Shown: positions 1 through 10,562 of the stretch, piece by piece
Numbering within the stretch: position 1 is the stretch's first letter
How the letters are laid out: each line of letters begins with the position of its first letter
Source: Pyronema omphalodes
Lineage: Eukaryota; Ascomycota; Pezizomycetes; Pezizales; Pyronemataceae
Length of the DNA stretch: 64,000 nt
Assembly (NCBI GenBank): GCA_024516155.1
Contig: JAJJXM010000091.1
Span: 62,001 to 126,000 of the forward strand
Direction of reading: 5' to 3'
The notes under the pieces: generated by a model
Database searches by the model: none
Told to the model about the DNA's origin: nothing
What the model saw: the letters and a program-made list of their open reading frames with translations, nothing else
Translations under genes and position numbers: made by a program

Positions 1-66
1 ACGCTCCCCTGATTCACAAACAAATCTTTTCCATCTAAAATACTCCTCGCTCAACCGACGACAAAA

Positions 67-705
67 ATGTCACCTCGCAAGCCGTCAGTCCCCACCTGTG
101 CCACCGCGGCTACCAATATCAGCATTAAGAAACGCAAGGGCTCTGGGGACCGTGATGAGAATATAAGCCAGCAGCCCTGCAAGATGCATAAGCGCACTCC
201 CACTGGACAGGCTGGCAATGCCTTCGCGACCCATACTGCCAATAATGATGCAGTCCTCAACAAACACCTCGACGACAAGAGGGAGGATTCAGCCACGGCT
301 AGCCCTCATAATACCATCACCGCGGAGGAGCATCCCGAAGCCGAGGATACCGAGATGGACGATGGAAGCAACATCGCTGAAAGTCCCCACGAGGCCGAGA
401 AATACCAATCTGCCACCCACGAAGAGGATTCGGTCACTACTAGCCCCAGCAATACTGCCACCGTAGAGGAGCACCCCGATTCGAAGGATACCGAGATGGA
501 CGATGGAAACTATATCACTGACAGTCCCCGCGATGCCGAAATTCACCGGTCCGCCACGCTCAAACCAGACGGCTCTGACCACGAACCCGACTTTGATGAC
601 GAATCCACGTCTGGTGACTGGTGGTGGCCTGAGCGTAGTTTCTTCAAATACCTGTACGAGTATAACATCTGGGCTGGCGAGTCAGACTTTGCGGTTGCTA
701 TTTAA
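67..705 (+). CDS. Orphan acidic repeat protein, type I, copy A (212 aa)
   Basis: I do not recognise this family. The single exon starts at an ATG in an A-rich context. A KKRK basic patch lies at residues 21-24 and could act as a nuclear signal. Two 45-residue acidic repeats follow (73-117 and 120-164), sharing the core DTEMDDG and S-P motifs. The C-terminus is aromatic (GDWWWPERSF around 183-192, then KYLYEYNIWAG). There is no signal peptide or membrane segment. The gene at 9924 encodes the same protein with about 20 substitutions and no indels, and the type II genes are diverged relatives. By eye, about 25 of 30 codon differences between the two type I genes are non-synonymous, so constraint is weak or the protein evolves fast. 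The open frame and exact length match support a gene; its function is unknown. Confidence 0.6.
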   Translation: MSPRKPSVPTCATAATNISIKKRKGSGDRDENISQQPCKMHKRTPTGQAGNAFATHTANNDAVLNKHLDDKREDSATASPHNTITAEEHPEAEDTEMDDGSNIAESPHEAEKYQSATHEEDSVTTSPSNTATVEEHPDSKDTEMDDGNYITDSPRDAEIHRSATLKPDGSDHEPDFDDESTSGDWWWPERSFFKYLYEYNIWAGESDFAVAI

Positions 706-3461
706 ACGACAACAGCTCAACCGCATCGAAACAAAGGCCTCATGATAAAGGTATTTTTCTTATCCTTTTTTTGTAACTTGTTCATTATTGTATTATTGTT
801 TTTACATCTGCTGACTATCACGGGTTCAGGACATTGGGAGGGCTCATTGGGTGGTTTAGATCAGGGGGGCAGGTTTCGGATATTTGCCTTCTCTTGTTTG
901 GGCCTTTTAGTGCTTGATTAGTGTATGATACGATAGATAAATAAAAAAAAAATTTGAAAATGATTTTCCGTTTCTCTGCGCGCTATCACTACTCATCATG
1001 CATCTGTCGTGACCATCGTCATTTGTGAGGCTGCCCATATGTTCCTCGCCACAATCATTACTGCTGTCATCTGCGATACTTAGCGAACCGTTTTTCTCAT
1101 ACATAGTGCGATCCTGATCCCTTTGTTTCATCCTCCGATGCCTCCATGGCTCCTCAGCTGTCGTCGATAACACAATCTGCAGATTGCGATCAGCTGTATC
1201 CTCAGGACCCGCTTATCTCGACGCAATCTTTCCACGTTCTCACCTTTACCATGGGTGATGAATTATCTTTCATCTTGGATACACTTTGGGGCTTTTTTAC
1301 CGAGGTATTCGTTTCGTCGATTTTGGTCTTGTTTCTGTTTGCGTCTGTGTTCTCATTTTTGTATTCTTTTTTGCGCGTGTACCAATGATTCTATGATATA
1401 TGTTACTTTACATTATTCTATAGATTTATTAAAGATATTTTCATGACCGCCGTATCATTTTTGAACGTAGAACGTGACATTTCATGATACGCGGTTACCA
1501 TTGCTTCCTCTGGAACGGACAGGGGTGTACACTAGCCACACAACGTCATTACGCGCGAATAGCGCACCTTCTCAAACGACGCGCATAGTGCGACGGAAAG
1601 TAAAAAATGGGCCGTTTGAGGCCGCACAATCGCTTGACTAGTACTTCATGCGATTTGGGAAAATTACAGCACACGTATAGGGTAGTAATGGAAATCCTTT
1701 TTTCCTTTTTTGCTTCGAATGAGACTATAAGAATACCAGGAACGCTCAGTGTTCAAACAGTTTGAGGAGAAAATGTTAATTTTGATGGGACCTTCCAGTA
1801 CTACCGGACAGAAATAGTACATCTGAAACATGTTTTTACTGAGCACTGTTAAAGTAGGCTTCATGTTTATGTCCAAGGAAACGCTGTCTGCACCATGGTA
1901 ATTGTCTGTTCTATGGACAATATTGTTGCATGTCATGAAGCTCAACTGTAATCATCATGACGGACTTGATTGCATGTAATGCCATTGCTTTTATTCAAGA
2001 ATGCACACGCACAAGTAACCAAACACAGGATTAGATATGTTAGAGACGTATGTAATAGATGCCTGACATTCCGGCAACCCAAGAGTTCCTCAGCATCCTG
2101 ATACGAGGGATAGGCAAGTTACGCCCTGCCGATGCTCTCCGAAGTAGCCGATAATTAGCAGTAATCCTTGGCATGGTACGCGGCGCATATGGAATATGGG
2201 AGAATCGTGACATTGTATGTTTAAAATGATGAGGAGTGTGAAGCGTAAACTCAAGCCTCCCCACACCCCCACCCCAATCTCTGGCACGAAGCATCATGAG
2301 GAAGCACCGGAGTGGAACTCCCCCAGCGATATTTTTGGCATAACATTAAATCCCTCCCGTTCTTCAGGTCTGGCTGGAACGTGTCTATTGTCGGGTAAGG
2401 TTTCCCGTTATACCTTGCTTCCATGTTTAATCATGGATTTCGCAACGTGAAGTTCTTAGACAAATTCATAGTTTGCATTATAGGAAATCCAGAACTTTGT
2501 GATGGGGGAAATGATGAATTACTACATCACGCTTCAGAGAGCAGTAATATGCATTATATGGATGTTACGCTGCCACGAGATTATTATTGTATGACACTCA
2601 GTCATAAAGACTGAAGTTACAAACTGCGGTGTACTAATAGCGTCACGTCTAGTGGGTCTTATGGATAAACCACGTGAGGGATAAACACCAGAAAATACAT
2701 ATGATGATCGGAAAAGCTCGAGTATCGGTCGTGGAGGTGGTAAAACTAGCTGGCCGCCAACTATCTAGATTATTCAAGCACAAAACAGTGCGAGATGCGA
2801 ATCATTGGGACCGATAACAGAACACTTGATGACTAATACGCGTTCGCAATATTACTGTGCGAAAACCTGTGACTCCATATAGCGCGGCTGTACTGCGGAG
2901 CCGCAATAGTCTAATAGATGACTTTCCGCTTGTATACGGTACATCAGTAATCGGTACAATTTGCTGCCACTGTCCGGTACCCAATCACCGTGTGACAATA
3001 ATATCAGCACTGGGTAGCAGACCAAAATTGTTTGGGGCGTCATTGAAACTCTTTCCTGCACCGTCATCAAGTACTAAAAGGGTGTCGCACTTGAGAATCA
3101 GGATATTGGAGAAACAAACCAGGCTTAGCAATGAGTCTGTTATCTCGGATACCGTAAAATAGATTTCACCTAGATCCAAAGCAGCGTGACAGTTCAATGA
3201 GCATATCGTTCTGGCGTGCCGGCTTGCTTGCTTCTGTCTATCAGTCTCCGTCAACCCACTGTGCACTATCAATTCGCAGGCATCCGGTCAGTACGTCAGA
3301 CTAAGTGACTGTTTTTCCATACTTTACTTAAATCCGTCGAATCAAGCCTGTGGTCAGGTTTCTTCTCCCAGAAAACGAACCCTTCTCCACGTACACAAAC
3401 AAATGCTTTCAATTTCATACACTCCACGACACTACTGAATCTCTTCTCCTCTCCCGCCGAA
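706..3461. other. Intergenic between units I and II, copy A
   Basis: No gene is supported here. The first 400 bp are the 3' flank shared with unit II (4090-4380), including AGATAAATAAA that could serve polyadenylation. ORFs on the minus strand (907-1173 and 2040-2297) have counterparts in copy B, but their differences fall without regard to codon position, so I treat them as non-coding. From about 2870 the sequence becomes the conserved upstream region of unit II, with the 20-bp motif at 3282-3301. Confidence 0.6.
3282..3301 (+). promoter_or_regulatory. Conserved 20-bp upstream motif, unit II copy A
   Basis: ATCCGGTCAGTACGTCAGAC occurs identically here, at 9760-9779 and at 13273-13292. In each case it lies about 145-162 bp before the start codon and is followed by CCATACTTTAYYTAA, which could be a TATA-like element. 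It is shared by type I and type II units although much of the surrounding sequence has diverged, which suggests a bound site rather than leftover homology. No factor is assigned. Confidence 0.55.
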
Positions 3462-4085
3462 ATGTCATATTTCAAGCTCGCCACCTGCACTTGCGCCCCC
3501 GCCGCTGCTAATACCAACTGCCACAAACGCAAGGCATCTGCAAAATTTTATCAGAATACCAACAAGCAGCCCGGTACGATGTATGACCGCCCTCGCCTCG
3601 AAAAGGCCAACAAATCAACCACCACCGGCCGTTCGAACAACTAGGCATTCCTCAACCAAGACCCCGGGAACAAGGAGGAAGAATGGATGACCATTAGCCC
3701 CAACAACTCTCCTACCATCGAGAAGCATCCCCAAGTCACGGAAATCGAGAGAGATAACGGAAACTTCATGACCGACATTCTCCACAAGGCCGACAACCAC
3801 AAGTACGCCAGCTACGAATCAGACGACTCGGGCTATGACTCCGACTCCGACGACCAATCCGTATCCAGTGTCAGGCCGCCCGAGCGTCGTGTATCCAAAA
3901 ACCAGCACACGGCGATTACGGGGGGTAGCCGCTTGGACTTTGCGGTGGATTGTGAAACGATGACCCCGTGGCTGCCTCAAAACAAGCGCTCGGGTAACCT
4001 CTCGTACCACTCAGGAGTACTTTCACATCAAGGCGTTCTTTATGTCTGTTTCTTTCTTATGTGTTCATGGTTTCTGTATTCTTAA
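3462..4085 (+). pseudogene. Orphan repeat protein, type II, copy A, broken by one in-frame TAG
   Basis: The ATG at 3462 opens a 60-codon frame that stops at TAG 3642-3644. The same frame then continues to a stop at 4083-4085, about 207 codons in all, close to the 212 of type I. Copy B has AAG at the equivalent codon, so the TAG looks like a single nonsense change. Shared with type I are the N-terminal C-A-x-A-A-x-N...KRK pattern, one acidic repeat (SPNN...EKHP...ERDNGNFMTD), a run of Asp/Ser (GYDSDSDD) and the LDFAV segment. Unless readthrough or recoding occurs, only a 60-residue fragment is made. Confidence 0.65.
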
Positions 4086-6680
4086 ACGTTGGTGGAAATC
4101 ACGCAATGAGGATATTAAGAGGGCTTATCAGGTGGCTTATATCACGAGGGCGGGTTTCGGATATGTTCTTTGTCCTATATGGGCTTCTTGTGCCTCAGTT
4201 GGTATATAATTCAATAGATAAATGATATATATTATTCAATGAATTCCCGTTTATCGGTGTGCTCTCACTACTCAGCACGTAGCTGCTGCACCCATCATCA
4301 TCCGTCAGGCTGCTCTTCTCAAACTCACAATCGTTATCGTACTTGTGTCCTGTAATCAGTGCGTTGTTGTGAGTAAACATACCGCTTTTTCTTCTTCCTT
4401 GAAGCCACTCTTCGATACCTCACATTTAGCTTGCCTTACCTCAAAGTCTCATAGCATTGATCGAACAAGTGGCAGTTCGCTATCTGTATTGTCACTACCG
4501 GCTCTTCTCGACGGAATAATCACGCGTTTCTACTTGAATCTTCAGTGACTGATTTTCTCTCCAAGTTGTTCTTACTTCGATGCTTTTTGCTGGAATGTTC
4601 GATTCGCCGGTTCTAATTTCCTGTTTCTAGTTTTCGGCTTTGAACACTCTTACACATTCTTTCTCAGGTTTATTTTAGACACTTTTGCATTTTGTTTCAT
4701 TTTTATTTCATTTTTTACTTGATAATTCATCTGGTCTTGTGTCGTAAATTTTGCTTTGTATTATGCCCCAAACTCACATCTTCCTAAGTTACGTGAAAGT
4801 GACTTTTTATGACCCGCGATACTGTCTACATTTTTGTAATCTAGCTGTATCAAGTAGACTAGCTAATGAGCAGAACGCTAATCATGAATTCCATCCTAGA
4901 ATAACAGGCATCTACTACAACTCAACAACCTTCCTTCCGAGGCTCCGGCTATATAGATCCCATCATAGATCTCTACTTCTCAGCCTCAGATATCATCATC
5001 ATCACCATCATCATCGTCATACTGTATCTTAGTCACCCCCCCCCCCCCCCCCCACACCCCACCACCAAGCCCATACGATACACAACTTCCCCCCCTCCTC
5101 CGAAATACCCACCACCTACGAATCTTCCAGCATCCCGACATAAGCCACCCACCCATTCACTCATTCACCCCCATTATTCTGTTCTGCCGATAAATAAATT
5201 ACCAATCACCCCATCCTCCGTTTTCACGCAACTTAACAAGGGCTGGTAGATAATCAATACATACGGGGGGAATCAGTAACCCACATCCGGTGCTAAGCAC
5301 CTCGTGGGAGGGAGGGACTTGGGTGTTTTTTTCTTCCCTGGTGTGGAGCACGCGATAGATAGATAGATGGACAGAAGCAACGGACGGGGGGAGCACGGGT
5401 GAGTATATTGGATCCGAGTTTTGAGTTGTATGTAATTTATTCTATTCTATGGTACTCCGTATGTACTTTAGATACTTTATTTTTTTTGTCCCCTACATAT
5501 ACACATCCACGCCCCATTTTTTATCGCTGAACTCTGAACCTCAAAGCTCGTTATTCAAGAACTCTTAACAAGCAACAGTAGCAATGATATCATGCAACAT
5601 CAACGTGCAACATCAAAGTGCATTAGGAAAAAGAAGAAGAATTCCAAGTGCAAAACCATACATACATATTTGCCTCCGGACCCCGCCTTCATATGCGTAT
5701 GCGTATGTATGTGTATGTACTTCTCTGCCGCCAGCGGACTCGAGTTCCGACATGCAGCAACAGCGAGGTAAAGGTGAGGGTCAGTGGCGATTTGTAGTAG
5801 GCCGGTGCAGTTTTTGTATGCTGCGGAAAGTTGAAACGTTGAAACTATTTTCATGCGGCTACAGAGACCTTGCGAGTGAGCGATACGGAGGTTGGTAGTC
5901 GGAGATACCACGGTGTTGGTCGCTCAGTTAGCGAGATCCTGAGAAGAAGCCGCGCAGTATGAAAGTATGGACAAAAAAAGAACTCGCGAGCGACGGAGTA
6001 AGAATACTCTGATTCAATTCCTTTTCCTTTCCATCCTGCTGGTTGAGACATTCATCATTCATTGTGTTCGAACGGCGATGTAAAAAAACCGAGTCAACCG
6101 CATCTCAAACCCATTCTTTCTTCCTAACCACACGCCGTCCGCACACTAGTACTCACCATCGCACCGGAGAACCATCGCACCACCGAACCTCGAAGCGAGA
6201 TCAAAATCGATAAGAAATCTTCGTCGTCCTCGTCGTCATATCTAGGGTTTCGCCCCTCCTCCACAGTCTTCCATCGTCGCTAAAGTGGCACCAAAATGGC
6301 ACCAAATCACTACCCCGCCCCCTCTGCGCCGCGGCGATCCAAAATTCCAAGCCCGCCAAAACCTTCCACAAGCGCCGCGCTGCGTGATGTACAGAGTACA
6401 GCACGATTATCGCCGCCTTATACATCGTGCATTACAGCTTCATATTCAGATTTAATCGTAATCGCTTCACTGCAAAACTCAGGGGATAAAATGAAAGAAT
6501 CCATCAGCAGGTGTGTAGCGACCGAGGATTCGGCATGAAATATTTCGGATCTTATATTGCCCCGCTTGAACTCTGTCCTGCTTAAAACCTTCAGTTCATC
6601 GCACCTCAGACCGCGATCAGCAGAGCATCAATATTATCATCCATCGGTTGGTTCGGTATCTTTCGAGGACCCCAATATCT
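4086..6680. other. Non-coding tail of unit II, copy A
   Basis: No gene is supported. It holds an (ATC/CAT)n stretch near 4990-5025, an 18-base poly-C tract at 5036-5053, GATA repeats near 5350-5370, and GCGTAT/GTAT repeats near 5695-5720. A T-rich stretch and the phrase TCTAGGGTTTCGCCCCTCC (6240-6258) also occur in copy B. Small ORFs here (for example 5584-5898) are made of these repeats and are not conserved in frame between copies. Confidence 0.6.
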
Positions 6681-9309
6681 CATTTCCGTTCGAGATTCTC
6701 CGATTCCTATGACATGCCGTACTTCAGCCTTCAGCACCAGAGCAATCAAAATGAAGCCAAGCTGGGCAGCTCGCCGAGATAACAAAGGCCAAGCCAGTCA
6801 AGCTAACCGCATGACGGCTCTTCCGTAATCAGGGACCTGTGGTCACCGTACATACAACACACTAAGCTTTTATGGCTTGTAAAATTGAGATATGCTGCGA
6901 CGCTGCGGCACTGCCGCTAGAGGATCCTCCCGCTGGTTCCTGGACTGAGAAATGTAACGCGAAGTAACCCGGAGCAAAGTAACGCATAGTCAAGGTATCC
7001 CGATATCCATATTCTAATGGGTCTCATCTTATACCGCTGCAGATTATATCAATACTACAAAGATCATGTCATACACGCCGTTTTGATACTGCATGCGGAA
7101 CGTAACCAGCACGCCGAATAGGTGCATACGTTTGATCAACAGCCTGCTTGATTCATGCACAATCACTCGCACAGGTCAACCTGACATCGATTTCTAAAGG
7201 TGTACAACTACCAACTGAAGTAAAAGGACTATATGTTCTCAAGATCTATCAGCTCCGAGAATGCAGCAAGCTTGACTTGGAGGTAAGAATCAGCCTTCAA
7301 AAAGATCAAGGCACGCGACAGCTTAAAATTAACAAGGCTGAGAGAGCACGTGCCGGGATAAAGAAAACATAAAACAATCATGATTATTGAATCAGTTAAG
7401 ACCATATGAAAAGCCTTCATTTAAAGTGATATTTTGACCTTATTGAGAAGTTAGTTGGCCCAAAAAAAATAGATTTGGCAGGAAGTGATCGTCTTCAAGC
7501 TGACGCGCTAGATTCGAGCGTAAAGATGTAATATGAAAAAGCACAAGTGAGAGAGGTCAGCACCGCAGCCAGCCTCTAACGAGCAAACAGAACAACCGAC
7601 CCAAGCCAACTGGAACCTCAATTCGACAAACACAATCCAAGACGTATACTCACCACGACAAAGTCAAACTCCTTCCTTACATAACACAAGATTTGAACGA
7701 ACACAAGAAGAATGAGTATCATTAAGATAAATTTCAGACCCAGAATACAGATATTTAGAAACCGAGTGAGAAAACAAATGAAAGTTCACACCCACTCACC
7801 CGGAAATGGCGGAATTGACAAAAACTTGCTCCTCGGTTGATGAAAAAAAAATCTAAGAATTCCAGAAATTCTAAAAAGCTAGGGAATCATGTTGTAAGCT
7901 ACTGTGTATATTCACGAGCATGCAGGGAAATGAGACAGAATACTGAAAAAAGGGATGGCAAAAAAAAGGTAATAGAATTTAGACTCTAGAAATATGCGGG
8001 ATCGACGTTGGAGGTTCGTATCGAGAAAAGCAGAAACAATGACCATTGATAGATGAAGTAAAAGTTGGGAAATTCGCAGGTTGTTGCTAAACATTAGATA
8101 ACGATGAGCGAGTGGCGTGCTTCATTTAGGCCGTGTCTGTCAGGTACAGAGAGGTGGTGCGACATACTGCTATGGCTACAAAGAACTGAAATATATAACT
8201 GGAGCCTGGCCGATGGAGGATTGTTAAGATTTCAGAAGCATTTATAGAACAAAGTTTACGGTCTTGGATTGTTAAATATTGTATTTTGATGTAGCTGAAA
8301 GTGACCAGGGTATTGTTTGGTCCTGATAACTCTTTCGAGAAAACATGCGTGGGAGATCTCAACTTGATGGGGTTTGGAAAACTGGTAGCAGAGAAGTAAT
8401 GAATTGTATTTGTTTTTTGCTTTCTCTTGTTGCGAATGGAGAAGACTCTGATTACATTAAAACAAGAGCATGCTGTTCAATAAGGAATTTCGACACGAAA
8501 TAGACCTGAATACCGGTAAAGCATACAATGATAATAAAGCCCTACATCTGAATCCATGCCTCGAAATAGTATGCGTAATAGTGAATCTGAACATTTCTAC
8601 ACTTCAAATTACCAGATGCAAGGGCCGCACTGTGCACGAGAATGTGGTAAGCGGTGAGCAGCAGTCTACAAGGGAGTGTTGCTTTGTGACTATGTGGGGT
8701 ATTACCGCGTTACATATGAGAGACTTAAAAAATCATGCGTCTGGTATACTGAGAAGAGCGGGGGGTACACTCTATCTCCCCACAGGCCACAACAACGGCG
8801 CAGTAGATCATGAGTAATCACTCGTCGAAGCCCTCTCTATATATTACGACTTTGTGGGTTTACAGGTAAGCCTCTACAATGTGACAGGTCGTTATAGAGC
8901 GGTTGTACGGTGATTTATCCTTAACCCAGCTGCCATTGTCGAAAATTATAAACGATGGAGTACTGACAGCCACGCTTCTTGCTCATCGTACGGAGAGCCG
9001 CTTAAGCGACAAATGCAAGACAACACAGATGATCCAGATTGTTGTCAACATTTCAATACCAGATCAAGAAAGCTCGAGTGTAAGTCATGAGATGGCATAC
9101 CAGCATGACATATAGTCTATGGATGATTTAATCCAAAAACTGTGGGAGATGCAAAGAATTAGCTGGATGGCGACCGAAGATATGACCGTTGCACGGTATA
9201 CGTTAAGAAGATTGAAGCAGGGCTGGAGAGGAAGACCTAGCGGGTGACTAGCTTGATCAAAAAGGAACAGCTTTTTTCGATCACGATGGACAACGCTTGA
9301 AAATACTCA
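6681..9309. other. Single-copy AT-rich spacer between the two copies
   Basis: This stretch has no counterpart in the other copy as far as I can see. One ATG-initiated ORF of 115 codons (8470-8817) has no recognisable domain, signal peptide or repeat, and I do not call it a gene. Nothing else is supported. Homology with the upstream region of the orphan units begins again at about 9310. Confidence 0.5.
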
Positions 9310-9759
9310 AGCGTGCTGTATATTACTCTGTACAAGTCTATGACTACATCTGGTGCGGCTATACTGCGGAGTCGTAATAGTCCAATTCACGAATTGTAGC
9401 TTATATATTTCACGTTAGTAACCCGAAAAATTCGGTTCCCCGTTCAAGTACGCAATTCCCGGGTGAAAATAACATTAGCTCTGGGTAGTAGACTATCGAA
9501 ACTTGTAAAATCGTTTGGTGTGTCATTGGAGTTGACTACCACCCCGTCAACCACCACACAAAGTACGCGGTTATGAGCAATCTAGATATTTGGGAAGAAA
9601 AACAGGCTTCTCAAAAGTCTGTTACCTCAGATACCGTGAAACAGTATTCCACCGGAGCCAAAGAAGCGTGAGAGTTCAACCAGAACATCGCTTTGGCATA
9701 CCGGCTGGCTTCTGTCGACAATACTCCGTCAACCAACCGTACACCATCAATTCGCGGAC

Positions 9760-9779
9760 ATCCGGTCAGTACGTCAGAC
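9760..9779 (+). promoter_or_regulatory. Conserved 20-bp upstream motif, unit I copy B
   Basis: Identical to 3282-3301 and 13273-13292. It lies 145 bp before the ATG of the type I gene at 9924 and is followed by CCATACTTTATTTAA. This is the only visible type I promoter, because the copy A equivalent lies left of the window. Confidence 0.55.
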
Positions 9780-9923
9780 ATGGCGACCAATTTTACCATA
9801 CTTTATTTAAGCTCGTAGAATTCCTCTCTGAGCCAAATATCTCTACGACAGAAAAGAACGCTCCCCTAATTCACAAACAACTCTTTTCCATCTAAAATAC
9901 TCCTCGCTCAACCGACGACAAAA

Positions 9924-10562
9924 ATGTCACCTCGCAAGCCGTCAGTCCCCACCTGTGCCACCGCGGCTACCAATATTAGCATTAAGAAACGCAAGGGCTC
10001 TGGGGACCGTGATGAGGATATAAGCCAGCAGCCCTGCAAGATGCATAAGCGCACTCCCACTGGACAGGCTGGCAATGCCATCGCGACCCATATTGCCAAT
10101 AATGATGCAGTCCTCAACAAAGACCTCGACGACAAGAGGGATGATTCAGCCACGGTTAGCCCGCATAATACCATCACCGCGGAGGAGCATCTCGAAACCG
10201 AGGATACCGAGATGGACGATGGAAGCAACATCGCTCACAGTCCCCACGAGGCCGAGAAATACCAATCTGCCACCCACGAAGAGGATTCGGTCACCACTAG
10301 CCCCAGCAATACTGCCACCGTAGAGGAGCACCCCGGTGCGAAGGATACCGAGATGGACGATGGAAACTATATCACTGACAGTCCCCGCGATGCCGAAATT
10401 GGCCAGTCCGCCACGCTCATTCCAGACGACTCTGACCACAACCCCGACTTTGATTACGAATCCGCGTCTGGCGACTGGTGGTGGCCTGAGCGTAGTTTCT
10501 ACAAATACCTGTACGAGTATAACATCTGGGCTGGCGAGTCAGACTTTGCGGTTGAGATCTAG
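9924..10562 (+). CDS. Orphan acidic repeat protein, type I, copy B (212 aa)
   Basis: Second copy of the gene at 67, with the same start, length and domain order: basic KKRK patch at 21-24, two 45-residue acidic repeats, aromatic C-terminus. The stop is TAG instead of TAA. About 20 residues differ, many of them radical (Glu to His, Lys to Ile, Asp to Tyr), with no frameshift or internal stop. Non-coding flanks differ by indels as well as substitutions, whereas the frame has none, which is the best sign that it is or recently was a protein. Function unknown; a nuclear or disordered acidic protein is possible. Confidence 0.6.
   Translation: MSPRKPSVPTCATAATNISIKKRKGSGDRDEDISQQPCKMHKRTPTGQAGNAIATHIANNDAVLNKDLDDKRDDSATVSPHNTITAEEHLETEDTEMDDGSNIAHSPHEAEKYQSATHEEDSVTTSPSNTATVEEHPGAKDTEMDDGNYITDSPRDAEIGQSATLIPDDSDHNPDFDYESASGDWWWPERSFYKYLYEYNIWAGESDFAVEI

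Larger units (their letters stand above)
1..6680. repeat. Copy A of a large direct duplication (left end cut by the window)
   Basis: Base 1 matches base 9858, and the match continues with point changes and indels to about 6680 (matching about 17290 in copy B). It carries orphan unit I (gene at 67) and unit II (gene at 3462). Relative to copy B it lacks a 213-bp retroposon, about 105 bp near 2810, about 285 bp near 6385 and about 70 bp near 6585. Divergence is about 5% in the type I gene and about 7-8% in nearby non-coding stretches that I compared by eye. The right-hand boundary is approximate. Confidence 0.9.

Noticed and set aside
907..1173. Minus-strand ORF behind the type I gene, repeated at 10674-11024 and weakly in the type II units (4195-4380, 14316-14597)
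   Set aside because: About 14 base differences give about 11 residue changes, and the long versions start with non-ATG codons. Similarity between units follows from shared DNA.
2040..2297. 85-codon minus-strand ORF also present in copy B (11891-12145)
   Set aside because: About 17 base differences change about 11-12 residues, with no preference for silent sites, and no domain is seen; it looks like neutral DNA kept open by recent duplication.
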